Source of the DNA: Bradyrhizobium genosp. SA-3
GTDB taxonomy: Bacteria; Pseudomonadota; Alphaproteobacteria; Rhizobiales; Xanthobacteraceae
Assembly (NCBI RefSeq): GCF_004212635.1
Contig: NZ_PSRT01000057.1
Span: forward strand, 1 to 52,075
Direction: 5' to 3'
DNA: 52,075 bases
Positions within the stretch are counted from its first letter, which is position 1; every line of letters starts with the position of its first letter. The position numbers and the translations under genes were made by a program. A model generated the notes under the pieces. The model saw only the letters and a list, made by a program, of their open reading frames with translations. It was not told the DNA's origin and did no database searches. Below are positions 7,613 to 15,873 of this stretch, piece after piece.

Positions 7613-8569
7613 ATGCGCACCAAGCCCTCCGACACCAAGCTCACCGGCCTGTTCCTCGACATGCTCGCGGCGGAACAGGGCGCCGGGGCCAACACGCTCG
7701 ATGCCTACCGCCGCGACCTCACCGATTTCTCGGAATTTTTGGGCCGTGCCGGCCACAGTTTTGCGGATGCGGAGACGCAAGTCCTGCGCGACTATCTCGC
7801 CGATCTCGATGCGCGCGGCTTCAAATCCACCAGCGTCGCGCGGCGGCTGTCGGCGATGCGGCATCTGTTCCGCTTTCTCCTCAACGAGCGCATCCGTGCC
7901 GAGGATCCCGCGGCGATCCTGTCGGGACCCAAGCGCGGCCGCGGCCTGCCAAAAGTGCTGTCGATTGCGGATGTCGACCGCATGCTCCGCCGCGCCAAGG
8001 AATTGAGCGAGGCGGCGGATGCATCGCCGTCGAAACGGCTGCGGAGCTTGCGGCTCTATTGCCTGCTCGAGGTGCTCTACGCCACCGGCCTGCGCGTCTC
8101 CGAGCTGGTGGCGCTGCCGCGCTCGGCGGCCAAGCGCGATGCGCGCATGATCGTGGTGCGCGGCAAGGGCAACAAGGAACGCCTGGTGCCGCTCAACGAC
8201 GCCGCGCGGCAGGCGATGGCGGATTATCTCGCGGCGACGGAAGCTGCAAAGGCTGACAAGAAGAACAGCGTGGCCGCCTCGAAATGGCTGTTTCCCTCCT
8301 TCGGAGAGAGCGGACATCTGACGCGCCAGCATTTCGCCCGCGATCTGAAGGAGCTCGCGGTCGCCTCCGGGCTTCAGGCCCGGCTGGTCTCCCCACACGT
8401 GCTGCGCCACGCCTTTGCCAGCCACCTGCTGCACAACGGCGCCGATTTGCGCATCGTGCAGACCCTACTCGGCCACACCGACATCTCCACGACCCAGATC
8501 TACACCCATGTGGTCGAGGAGCGGCTGAAGAGCCTGGTGCGCGATCTGCACCCGCTGGCGGAGAAGTAG
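7613..8569 (+). CDS. xerD: Site-specific tyrosine recombinase XerD
   Basis: A 318-residue tyrosine recombinase that would resolve chromosome dimers at dif together with XerC. The N-terminal SAM-like core-binding domain spans about 5-95. The catalytic domain holds the full set R161 (ATGLRVSEL), K185 (GKGNKER), H262 and R265 (SPHVLRHAFASHLL), H288 (LLGH) and nucleophile Y297 (QIYTHV). Its position between the aro genes and accA, not next to a phage or integron, supports the housekeeping XerD rather than an integrase; XerC cannot be fully excluded without alignment. It follows the 48-residue membrane protein by 17 bases. Confidence 0.93.
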   Translation: MRTKPSDTKLTGLFLDMLAAEQGAGANTLDAYRRDLTDFSEFLGRAGHSFADAETQVLRDYLADLDARGFKSTSVARRLSAMRHLFRFLLNERIRAEDPAAILSGPKRGRGLPKVLSIADVDRMLRRAKELSEAADASPSKRLRSLRLYCLLEVLYATGLRVSELVALPRSAAKRDARMIVVRGKGNKERLVPLNDAARQAMADYLAATEAAKADKKNSVAASKWLFPSFGESGHLTRQHFARDLKELAVASGLQARLVSPHVLRHAFASHLLHNGADLRIVQTLLGHTDISTTQIYTHVVEERLKSLVRDLHPLAEK

Positions 8570-8589
8570 GGCCCAGGAGAAATAAGGCC

Positions 8590-8750
8590 GTCGTCCCGGC
8601 GGAGGCCGGGACCCATACCGCGTGATCTCTCGGGTCAGCGCAGGTATTAGTACCGCTGCACAGCTGGACAACTACTAGTCTTCGCCAAACCTCTCCCTGT
8701 GGTTATGGGTTCCGGCCCCCGTGCGCAATTGCGCACTAGGCCGGGACGAC
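8590..8750. repeat. Palindromic intergenic repeat, family 1, copy A (inverted orientation)
   Basis: A 161-base element with perfect 10-base terminal inverted repeats GTCGTCCCGG and CCGGGACGAC. Its inner blocks are GGGACCCATA on the left and TTATGGGTTCCGG on the right. The right arm has an insert GTGCGCAATTGCGCAC, itself a perfect palindrome. Relative to copies B and C it is inverted, since the insert lies in the opposite arm. It follows xerD. Confidence 0.85.
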
Positions 8751-8927
8751 AGCTGGGGCTTAAACCGCCTTGACTTCGGCCACATCTCCGCGGAAAGAGC
8801 CGTGGCCTCACGATTGATTTGGCTGGCGTCTCACGATCGCACAGGCCAAACCATTGAAGAAGCTAAACTTCTTTCCACAACCCCAACCTCGTTTCGCTCT
8901 CTCGCCCCGTCCCCCTATATTGAGTTG

Positions 8928-9890
8928 ATGCCAGACCAGATGCGCAGCTATCTCGACTTCGAAAAGCCCGTCGCCGAGCTCGACTCCAAGGTTGACGAGC
9001 TCAGGATGTTGGCGGCCTCCGGCACCGACATCGCCGAGGAGATCGGGCGGATCGAGGACAAGGCGGCGCAGGCGCTGGCCGACCTCTATCTGAACCTGAC
9101 GCCGTGGCAGAAGACGCTGGTGGCGCGGCATCCGCAGCGGCCGCATTTCAACGATTTCATCAAGGGCCTGATCACCGAGTTCACGCCGCTGGCCGGCGAC
9201 CGCAAATTCGGCGAGGACGAGGCGCTGGTCGCCGGCTTCGGCCGCTTCCGTGGCGAGCCGATCTGCGTGATGGGCCAGGAGAAGGGCGATTCCACCGAGA
9301 GCCGCATCCGGCACAATTTCGGCATGGCGCGGCCGGAAGGCTATCGCAAATGCGTGCGGCTGATGGAGATGGCTGAGCGGTTCGGCCTGCCGGTGCTGTC
9401 GCTCGCCGATTCCGCCGGCGCCTATCCCGGCATCGGCGCCGAGGAGCGCGGTCAGGCCGAAGCGATCGCACGCTCGACGGATGCGTGCCTCGCGCTGACC
9501 GTGCCGAACGTCGCCATCATCACCGGTGAGGGCATGTCGGGCGGCGCCATCGCCATCACCACCGCCAACAGAGTGTTGATGCTGGAGCACGCGATCTACA
9601 GCGTGATCTCGCCGGAGGCCGCCTCCTCCATCCTCTGGCGCGACGGTACGAAGGCGCAGGAAGCCGCCAACAACATGAAGATCACCGCCCAGGACATGCT
9701 CCGCTTCGGGGTGATCGACAGCATTTTGAAGGAGCCGGTCGGCGGCGCTCACCGCGACCCCGCCGCCATGATCGCCACCACCGGGGACGCCATTGCCAAG
9801 GCTTTCGACGAGCTCCGGGGCCTCGACGGCGACGCCATCCGCAAGCAGCGGCGGCAGAAATTCCTCGATATCGGCCGGAAACTGGGCTGA
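8928..9890 (+). CDS. accA: Acetyl-CoA carboxylase carboxyltransferase subunit alpha
   Basis: The alpha half of the carboxyltransferase that moves CO2 from biotin to acetyl-CoA, the first committed step of fatty acid synthesis; it works with AccD. From ATG 8928 it is 320 residues, the usual length. It begins with the expected coiled N-terminus (YLDFEKPVAELDSKVDEL) and contains the crotonase-fold signatures FADSAGAYPG-like LADSAGAYPGIGAEERGQA and TGEGMSGGAIAI with ISPEAASSILW near the C-terminus. The frame is open back to 8721, but those 69 residues translate the end of repeat copy A and the leader. It has its own upstream region of about 180 bases after the repeat, so a separate promoter is likely. 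Confidence 0.96.
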   Translation: MPDQMRSYLDFEKPVAELDSKVDELRMLAASGTDIAEEIGRIEDKAAQALADLYLNLTPWQKTLVARHPQRPHFNDFIKGLITEFTPLAGDRKFGEDEALVAGFGRFRGEPICVMGQEKGDSTESRIRHNFGMARPEGYRKCVRLMEMAERFGLPVLSLADSAGAYPGIGAEERGQAEAIARSTDACLALTVPNVAIITGEGMSGGAIAITTANRVLMLEHAIYSVISPEAASSILWRDGTKAQEAANNMKITAQDMLRFGVIDSILKEPVGGAHRDPAAMIATTGDAIAKAFDELRGLDGDAIRKQRRQKFLDIGRKLG

Positions 9891-9910
9891 TTAGTCCCGA
9901 TTTCGGTCCT

Positions 9911-10031
9911 GTAGGGTGGGCAAAGCGACTTGTCCGCCGTAGCTCGAAGAGCGAAGGCGGAAGCGTGCCCACCATTCCCAGCCGCGCGACCGGCTGGTGG
10001 GCACGGCGCGTCGCGCCTTTGCCCACCCTAC
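9911..10031. repeat. Palindromic intergenic repeat, family 7
   Basis: A 121-base element with terminal inverted repeats GTAGGGTGGGCAAAG and CTTTGCCCACCCTAC (the right copy has one extra base). Internal arms GTGCCCACC and GGTGGGCAC give a second nested hairpin. It starts 20 bases after the accA stop and may act as a transcription end point. Confidence 0.75.
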
Positions 10032-10118
10032 GAGACCTCCCCGGTCGCCCCCCGGTAACCCCGCATTAACCCTTTTTTTGCCCAAATCAGCGATCTCTGT
10101 TCCAATCCGGCCGAAAGG

Positions 10119-10154
10119 CCCAAGTTACGTCCCAAGTTACGTCCAAAGTCGCGT
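10119..10154. repeat. Three tandem 12-base direct repeats
   Basis: CCCAAGTTACGT occurs twice in succession (10119-10130, 10131-10142), followed by a degenerate third copy CCAAAGTCGCGT (10143-10154). It lies in the roughly 500-base gap before the L,D-transpeptidase gene. Helical-turn-like 12-base spacing could mean an array of protein-binding sites; nothing else supports this. Confidence 0.5.
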
Positions 10155-10284
10155 CCATTCAGTCTTCGTTGACCATGCCACTGGGCCAACGGGCTCGTGA
10201 TCTCCGCTCGGGTTGCGACCACATGACCCAGAGGTTAGAATTTTAATCAATGGCTTCAGGGCATAAGCGCTGGGGCGTGGTCTG

Positions 10285-10308
10285 AAAAAAAAGCCCGTCA
10301 CGACGGGT
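10285..10308 (-). terminator. Intrinsic terminator on the minus strand with no obvious upstream gene
   Basis: Read on the minus strand, the stem CCCGTC/GACGGG is followed by an unbroken run of eight T. A second small hairpin (CCGG-AAAT-CCGG) lies just upstream of it, at about 10310-10321. No minus-strand gene precedes it; the next coding sequence in that direction is on the plus strand. It may end a short antisense or small RNA. Confidence 0.6.
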
Positions 10309-10384
10309 CCGGATTTCCGGTCAGGCCGTGCTCCAGAAGAATTGGGGTTCGCGCTTCGCTGCCCGGCACGGTGTGGGGTCCATC

Positions 10385-11962
10385 TTGATTTCTCGTTCGC
10401 TTGCTCGCGCGCTTTTGGCTTCGGTTGCGCTGGCCGCCAGCATCGTGCTGGCCGGCTGCGACACCGACCAGGTTTCGCTCGCGACCAACGCCAAGGCCAA
10501 CCAGCCGGTGCCGCCAAAGCTTCTCGCCGCGATGGTCGAGAAGAACATGGACCTGCAATCGCCGATCCTGGTCCGCCTGTTCAAGCAGGAGGCCGAGCTC
10601 GAGGTCTGGAAGCAGACCCGCTCAGGCCAGTTCGCGCTGCTCAAGACCTATCCGATCTGCCGCTGGTCGGGCGATCTCGGCCCCAAGGTGCGCGAAGGCG
10701 ACCGCCAGGCACCGGAAGGATTCTACTCGATCAATCCGAGCCAGATGAATCCGCAGTCGGCCTATTACCTCTCCTTCAACACCGGCTATCCGAACGCGTT
10801 CGACAAGGCGCTTGGGCGCAGCGGCTCGCAGCTGATGGTGCACGGCGATTGCTCGTCGCGCGGCTGCTACGCCATGACCGACGAGCAAATCGCGGAGATT
10901 TATTCGCTGGGGCGCGAATCCTTCTTCGGCGGCCAGAAGGCGTTCCAGCTCCAAGCCTATCCGTTCAAGATGACGCCGGTGAATATGGCCAAGCACCGGA
11001 ACAATCCGAACATGGCCTTCTGGAAAATGATCAAGGAAGGCTATGATCATTTCGAGGTGACGCGGCAGGAGCCGAAGGTCGATTTCTGCGAGAAGAAATA
11101 CGTGTTCGATGCAGCGAAGCCGGCGGACGCCAAGCGCGACCCGGTGTTCGACGCTTCGGCGAAGTGCCCGGCCTATGTGATCCCCGAGGACATCGCCAGC
11201 GCCGTGCGCGAGAAGCAGGCCAAGGACGAAGCCGAATACGCCAAGCTCGTCGCCAAGGGCACGCCGGTGGCGCGCATGAACACCGGCATCGACGGTGGCA
11301 TGAACAAGATCTTCGCCGCCAAGATTCCAGAAGGCTCGACCGGCCTGTCGGAGGGCGCCGAAGGCACCACGCTGCAGATGCTGGCGATGGCGAAGGCGCC
11401 CGGCACGATCCCCGGCCACGTCAATCCGCCCAAGCCGAACCTCGATGCGGCAGCAAGCGCGCCGCAAGAAGAGCCGGTCACAGCTAGCAGCGTACCCGCA
11501 ACCAGCACCCGCGTCGCCGCGGCTGCGCCGGCCGACAAATCGCAAGAGAAATCTCAAGGCGGCGGCTTCTTCTCCAACCTCGGCCGCAAGATGGGCCTCG
11601 GCACCGCCGACACCACGGCGACCACGCCTCCGCCGCAGGCCACAGCCTCCGTCGCGCCGGCCCGGACGTCCACGACGCCGCCCACGGCAGCGTCGAGGCT
11701 GAAGGCCGCAGTGACCCGCTTCGTGCCGGGGCATGACAAATCCAAGGATGCGGCCAAGGACGCTGCAAAGGATGCGCCGAAGCCTGCCGTCGCCGCCAAG
11801 CCCGCCGAGCCGGCGAAGCAGCCCGACACCCGCCTCGCCGCAACGCGCCCGGCGCTGAAGCCGTCGGTGTCGGATGGCGCCGGTGACAGCGGGCAGATGG
11901 CCGGCGCCGCACCGGTGGTGCAGTCGAACTCGTTCGACAGCCGGTTTGGGGCGGTGAAGTAG
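10385..11962 (+). CDS. L,D-transpeptidase family lipoprotein
   Basis: A lipoprotein with a YkuD/ErfK-like L,D-transpeptidase domain of the YafK type, likely acting on peptidoglycan cross-links or protein attachment. From TTG 10385 it is 525 residues with an ideal lipoprotein signal ending in lipobox LAGC (C25). The catalytic region has H153 and C161 in VHGDCSSRGCYAM. The last 150 residues are low-complexity Ala/Pro/Lys/Thr sequence with KDAAKDAAKDA repeats, perhaps a wall-spanning tether. The frame is open from GTG 10328, and GTG 10370 is also possible; 10385 was chosen because it gives the cleanest signal peptide. No neighbour is co-directional nearby. Confidence 0.85.
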   Translation: MISRSLARALLASVALAASIVLAGCDTDQVSLATNAKANQPVPPKLLAAMVEKNMDLQSPILVRLFKQEAELEVWKQTRSGQFALLKTYPICRWSGDLGPKVREGDRQAPEGFYSINPSQMNPQSAYYLSFNTGYPNAFDKALGRSGSQLMVHGDCSSRGCYAMTDEQIAEIYSLGRESFFGGQKAFQLQAYPFKMTPVNMAKHRNNPNMAFWKMIKEGYDHFEVTRQEPKVDFCEKKYVFDAAKPADAKRDPVFDASAKCPAYVIPEDIASAVREKQAKDEAEYAKLVAKGTPVARMNTGIDGGMNKIFAAKIPEGSTGLSEGAEGTTLQMLAMAKAPGTIPGHVNPPKPNLDAAASAPQEEPVTASSVPATSTRVAAAAPADKSQEKSQGGGFFSNLGRKMGLGTADTTATTPPPQATASVAPARTSTTPPTAASRLKAAVTRFVPGHDKSKDAAKDAAKDAPKPAVAAKPAEPAKQPDTRLAATRPALKPSVSDGAGDSGQMAGAAPVVQSNSFDSRFGAVK

Positions 11963-11996
11963 GGGGCGGTGCTCCGTCCCATCCCAGCCTGACGCC

Positions 11997-12096
11997 GTCA
12001 TTCCCCGCGAAGGCGGGGAATCCAGTATTCCAGAGACGGCCGTTCTCGATCGAGAAGCCGCGGCGTACTGGATGCCCCGCTTTCGCGGAGCATGAC
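11997..12096. repeat. Palindromic intergenic repeat, family 2, copy 2
   Basis: A 100-base element with ends GTCATTCCCCGC and GCGGAGCATGAC, sharing the ATCCAGTA and CCGCGGCGTACTGGAT blocks with the copy at 3982-4135. It lacks the TGCGCA palindromic insert. It separates the convergent L,D-transpeptidase gene and the amide-transport ATPase gene. Confidence 0.75.
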
Positions 12097-12138
12097 AGCC
12101 GAGTTCGGTGTGAGAGCGGCGCGCTTCACGCGCATATC

Positions 12139-12834
12139 CTACGGCGCCAGATACCGCATCAGTTCCGGATTGCCCCGCACCTCCCCCGCCTCGCCTTGCA
12201 GCGCGATTCGTCCGCGGTCGAGCACGTAGGCGTAGTCGGCGACGCGCAGCGCCAAGTCGAGGTGCTGCTCGACGATGATGACGGCGATGGTCTTCGCGAG
12301 CTCGATCAAGCGCTCGGTGATCTCCTCGATCACGCCGATCCAGACGCCTTCGGTCGGCTCGTCGAGCAGCAACAGTTTTGGGTCGCCCAGCATGGCGCGG
12401 CCGATCGCGAGCATCTTGCGCTCGCCGCCGGACAGCGTGCCGGCCGGCTGGTCGAGGCGCTGGCCGAGCTTCGGGAAGATGGTCAGCACGCGGTCGACGG
12501 CGGACGCATCCTTGCTCGCGAGCGAGCCGACGGCGAGATTGTCGCGCACCGACAGGCGCGCGAACACCGAATGCTCCTGCGGGACGTAGCCGATGCCGGC
12601 GCGCACGCGCTCCTGGGTGGCGCGGCGGCTGATGTCGCGGCCGTCGAAGGCGACCTCGCCCTTCCAGGCCGGCAGTTCGCCGACGATGGTCTTCATCAGC
12701 GTGGTCTTGCCGGCACCGTTGCGGCCGAGCACGGCGACGCCGCCGCGCCAGGGAATGCCGAGGCTGACGTCGAACAGCACCTGGCTGCGTCCATAGCCGG
12801 TGTCGAGATGCTTGATGTCCAAATATTCAGGCAC
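12139..12834 (-). CDS. ABC transporter ATP-binding protein, LivF/UrtE type
   Basis: The second ATPase of a branched-chain amino acid/urea-type (HAAT) importer; 231 residues from GTG 12834. It has Walker A (GRNGAGKTT), the Q-loop (GYVPQEHSVF), the signature LSGGERKML, Walker B with LLLLDEPTEGVW, and the switch His in VEQHLDLAL. The position after DEPTEG reads WIGVIEEI rather than the usual LAP or IQP. It overlaps the preceding LivG-type gene by 8 bases; a GTG at 12858 is an alternative start. It is the last gene of the cluster. With the amidase and the UrtA-like binding protein upstream, the substrate is more likely an amide or urea-like compound than leucine. Confidence 0.92.
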   Translation of the reverse strand: MPEYLDIKHLDTGYGRSQVLFDVSLGIPWRGGVAVLGRNGAGKTTLMKTIVGELPAWKGEVAFDGRDISRRATQERVRAGIGYVPQEHSVFARLSVRDNLAVGSLASKDASAVDRVLTIFPKLGQRLDQPAGTLSGGERKMLAIGRAMLGDPKLLLLDEPTEGVWIGVIEEITERLIELAKTIAVIIVEQHLDLALRVADYAYVLDRGRIALQGEAGEVRGNPELMRYLAP

Positions 12835-13561
12835 GGCGCAGATAAATCTCCTGGACACTCTTGTTGGCCTGGATCTCGGACACCGTGCCCGACGCCAGCA
12901 CCTTGCCCTGGTCGAGCACGGTGAGGCGATCGCAGATGTCGCGGATGAAATCGAGGTCGTGCTCGACGATGACGAGCGAGCAATGCTGCTTGATCGGCTG
13001 GAGCAATTCGCCGGTGACGCGGCGCTCCTCCAGGCTCATGCCACCGGTCGGCTCGTCCAGCAGCAAGAGCTTTGGCTTGCCCGCCAGCGCCATCGCGATC
13101 TCCAGCCATTGCTGCTGGCCGTGCGATAGGGCGGCGGCCGCATCGAAAGCGCGGTCGGCGAGGCGAAATTGCCTCAGCATGGTCATGACCTGGTCGTGCA
13201 GCAGCCTGCGCGTGCGCGAGAGCACGAGATCGAGCAGCGAGCACTGTGCCTGCAGCGCGAGCAGGATGTTGTCGTACAGCGTCAGCGACGGCAGCACGCT
13301 CGTGATCTGGAACTTCAGGCTCATGCCGGCGCGGGCGCGCTCGGTCGGGGTGAAGGCAGTGATGTCGGTGTTGACGAAGCTCACCTTGCCCTGCGTCGGC
13401 ACCTCGGCCCCGGCGATGCATTTCATTAGCGTGCTCTTGCCGGAGCCGTTCGGACCGATCAGACCGTGAAACTCGTTCTCGCCGACGGTGAGCGCTGCAC
13501 CATCGAGCGCAGTGAGCTTGCCAAAGACTTTCCTGATGCCGGCGGCTTCAAGGAGCGGCAT
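12827..13561 (-). CDS. ABC transporter ATP-binding protein, LivG/UrtD type
   Basis: The first ATPase of the importer; 244 residues from ATG 13561, which has an excellent AAGGAG seven bases upstream; the longer frame to 13612 lies within the permease gene. Walker A is GPNGSGKST, Walker B LLLLDEPTGGM, and the switch His is in VEHDLDFI. The ABC signature reads LSHGQQQWLEIAM, close to the LAHGQKQWLEI form I recall in UrtD proteins and unlike the LSGGQQ-type of leucine transporters. This supports a urea or short-amide substrate. It overlaps the permease gene by 14 bases and the next ATPase gene by 8, so all three are tightly coupled. Confidence 0.93.
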   Translation of the reverse strand: MPLLEAAGIRKVFGKLTALDGAALTVGENEFHGLIGPNGSGKSTLMKCIAGAEVPTQGKVSFVNTDITAFTPTERARAGMSLKFQITSVLPSLTLYDNILLALQAQCSLLDLVLSRTRRLLHDQVMTMLRQFRLADRAFDAAAALSHGQQQWLEIAMALAGKPKLLLLDEPTGGMSLEERRVTGELLQPIKQHCSLVIVEHDLDFIRDICDRLTVLDQGKVLASGTVSEIQANKSVQEIYLRRA

Positions 13562-14645
13562 TGCGCTTCTCCTTAGGCTTCGCACCAAAGCTGCCGACCC
13601 GCTCGCGCTCACCCAGCACGAAGCTGATGAGGCCGAGCGGCCGGAACAGGATCACGAGCAACAGCAAGAGGCCGAGAATGATCGGCCAGACGTCGCGATA
13701 ATTGTCCGACAGCCAGAAGCTGACGCCCTCGACGATGACGGCGCCGATGACGGCGCCGATCAGCGTGCCGGAGCCGCCGAACAGCACATAGAGCACCACC
13801 TGCGTCGAGACCACGACGCCGACCATGTTGGGCCAGACGAAGCCTTCATGGAAAGCATAGAGGCTGCCGGCAAGGCCTGCGATGGCACCGCCGACGGTGA
13901 AGATGATGGCTTTCAGATGCTGCGCCTTGTAGCCGAAGAAAGCGATGCGCTGCTCGTTCTCGCGCAGGCCTGCCAGCGCAAGGCCGAATTGCGAGCGCAC
14001 CAGGAAGCGGCAGAGCAGGTAGACCACGACGAGGATGCCGAGCACGAGATAATAGAACGCCGGCCCTTCCGAAAATTCGTATGAACCAAGCGACATCGGC
14101 GCGATCGAGGGGATGCCGTTCTGGCCGCCCAGATAATACCAGCCGCGCGCCAGGCGGTCGGCGGCATAGGAGCCGGTCAGCGTGCCGAGCGAAACGAAGA
14201 TCACGCTGGAGGGGTGCCGCCCCAGCAGCAGGAAGCCGCCGAGCAGCAGCGCGAACGTGAGGCCGATCAGCGTACCCGCCGGCAGCACCAGAAAGATGTT
14301 GGTGATGTCGAGGTCGCGCGCGAGCAGCGCGACGCCATAGCCGGCCGAGCCGAAGAACAGGGCCTGGCCGAAGCTCATGATCCCGGCGTAGCCCCAGACG
14401 AGGTCGAACGACAGTGCGAACAGCGCCAGAATGATCACGCGCGTTGCGAACACGGTGAGGTAGTCCTGGAGCGCCAGCGGCGCGAGCAGGGCCGCGACGA
14501 GCACGACCGCCTCGACGATCGGCAGGACTTTTCGTCCTGCCTTGACTCGTTCCCTGGCCCGTCCCGCTGCCACGCGTTCAGCCATCGCGTCGTCCGCTTC
14601 GTCGCCAGCGATGGCCTCTCTTACTACACTCATCGGCTTCAGCAT
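13548..14645 (-). CDS. ABC transporter permease, LivM/UrtC type
   Basis: A 365-residue inner-membrane permease of the HAAT family. A charged N-terminal tail of about 40 residues precedes roughly ten hydrophobic segments. Family motifs are present: DLVWGYAGIMSFGQALFFGSAGY (about 82-104), GLRENEQRIAFFGY in the cytoplasmic coupling loop, and the GGAIAGLAGSLYA and GGSGTLIGAVIGA segments. The ATG at 14645 has GAGGTGG just upstream and lies six bases from the stop of the binding-protein gene. It would pair with the LivH-type permease encoded two genes upstream. Nothing is truncated. Confidence 0.93.
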   Translation of the reverse strand: MLKPMSVVREAIAGDEADDAMAERVAAGRARERVKAGRKVLPIVEAVVLVAALLAPLALQDYLTVFATRVIILALFALSFDLVWGYAGIMSFGQALFFGSAGYGVALLARDLDITNIFLVLPAGTLIGLTFALLLGGFLLLGRHPSSVIFVSLGTLTGSYAADRLARGWYYLGGQNGIPSIAPMSLGSYEFSEGPAFYYLVLGILVVVYLLCRFLVRSQFGLALAGLRENEQRIAFFGYKAQHLKAIIFTVGGAIAGLAGSLYAFHEGFVWPNMVGVVVSTQVVLYVLFGGSGTLIGAVIGAVIVEGVSFWLSDNYRDVWPIILGLLLLLVILFRPLGLISFVLGERERVGSFGAKPKEKRNAAP

Positions 14646-14651
14646 TCCACC

Positions 14652-15869
14652 TCAGCATTCCTTGGGATCGACGAGGCCGCTGCTGCGGGCGACGATCTCG
14701 TAATTCCCGCCCTTGGCGACCGCGGTGTACATCTTCATCTTGCAGTGCCGCTTGCCCGGCACCATCTCGGCAGGTCCCCCGGGACCTTCGGCGATCTTGG
14801 CGTGGTCGAGCGCGGCGGCTACCGACTCGCGGTCGATCTTGCCGGCCTCCTTGACCGCGGCTTCCCACAGCTTGAGGCCGCGATAGGTGCCGGTGGCGGC
14901 GCTGCCGGCGGCGAACAGGAAGTTGCCGGGGAAATCCTTCTCGTAGGCCGCCTGGATCTTCGCGTCGAACGGGTTCTCCTTGGTCAGCACCTTGAAATAG
15001 TCGAGGCAGCTGGCGAGGCCCTCGATCTCGGCGGCCTGATTGATGTTGAGCGTGTTCTCGTCATAGTAGACGCAGGCGAGGCGCCCGCCGTTCTTGAGGA
15101 AACCAGCTTCATAGAGCTGCTTGAAGAACGGCCCGACGCCGGGCGGAATGACGGTGTTGAAGACGACGTCGACCTTGTTGGAGATGATGCGGTTGACGGT
15201 TGCGGAGAAGTCGACCTGGTCGAGCGGGTAGTATTCCTCGAACACGACCTCGCCACCATTCGCCTCGATCACCTTGCGGGCATAGATGTTGAGCGTGTGC
15301 GGCCAGACATAGTTGGCGCTCGGCAGCGCGAATTTCTTGCCGCCGTTCTTGATCAGCCAGGGGATGAACTCGTCGCATTGCTGCGCCGGCGTCGGGCCGG
15401 TGCAGAACAGGTAGGGCGTGCACTCCTTGCCCTCGTAAAGCTGCGGATAGATGTAGAGCGTCTTGCCGCGCGCCACGATCGGATCCTTGATCGCGTTGCG
15501 CATCGAGGAGGTGATGCCGCCCAGCACCATGTCGACCTTGTCGCGCTGGATCAGTTTTCGCACGTTGCCGACCGCGACGGATTCGTTCGAGGCGGTGTCC
15601 TCGATATAGAGCTCGAGCGGGCGGCCGAGCAGACCGCCGGCGGCGTTGATCTCCTTGATCACCATCTTGGCGACGTTGGCATCGGCATTGCCGGCATAGG
15701 CGATCGGACCGGTGAGGTCGGTGGCGATGCCGACCTTGATCGGAGCTTCGGCCGCATTGGCCCAGGGAGCCGGGATCACCCAGCTGCCGACGCCGGTTGC
15801 GACCGCACTGGACGCAAAGGCGAAATTGGAGAGGAAGCGGCGCCGCGAGAACTGAGTGCGATCGAACAT
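14652..15869 (-). CDS. Exported substrate-binding protein of the amide/urea ABC transporter (UrtA-like)
   Basis: A 405-residue periplasmic binding protein (Peripla_BP_5 type). The start at ATG 15869 exposes a twin-arginine-style leader (SRRRFLSNFAF, hydrophobic to about 30, cleavage near ANA-AEA), suggesting export by Tat. After it come KVGIATDLTGPIAYAG, EINAAGGLLGRPLELYIED, PQLYEGKECTPYLF and a NYVWPHTLN segment like the SDYVFP region of UrtA and AmiC. Four conserved-looking cysteines (KECTPYLFCTG, ASCLDY, final EC) could form disulfides. It lies four bases after the LivH-type permease and six before the LivM-type permease. Urea, short amides or an aromatic amide are plausible ligands; the amidase in the cluster favours amides. 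Confidence 0.9.
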   Translation of the reverse strand: MFDRTQFSRRRFLSNFAFASSAVATGVGSWVIPAPWANAAEAPIKVGIATDLTGPIAYAGNADANVAKMVIKEINAAGGLLGRPLELYIEDTASNESVAVGNVRKLIQRDKVDMVLGGITSSMRNAIKDPIVARGKTLYIYPQLYEGKECTPYLFCTGPTPAQQCDEFIPWLIKNGGKKFALPSANYVWPHTLNIYARKVIEANGGEVVFEEYYPLDQVDFSATVNRIISNKVDVVFNTVIPPGVGPFFKQLYEAGFLKNGGRLACVYYDENTLNINQAAEIEGLASCLDYFKVLTKENPFDAKIQAAYEKDFPGNFLFAAGSAATGTYRGLKLWEAAVKEAGKIDRESVAAALDHAKIAEGPGGPAEMVPGKRHCKMKMYTAVAKGGNYEIVARSSGLVDPKEC

Positions 15870-15873
15870 GTGA

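Noticed and set aside
8721..8927. 69-residue N-terminal extension of accA
   Set aside because: It translates the end of repeat copy A and the leader; AccA normally starts MPDQMRSYLDFEKP, as from 8928.
9911..10031. Family 7 repeat as the start of an insertion sequence
   Set aside because: It has inverted ends but is only 121 bases long with no coding capacity and no transposase nearby.
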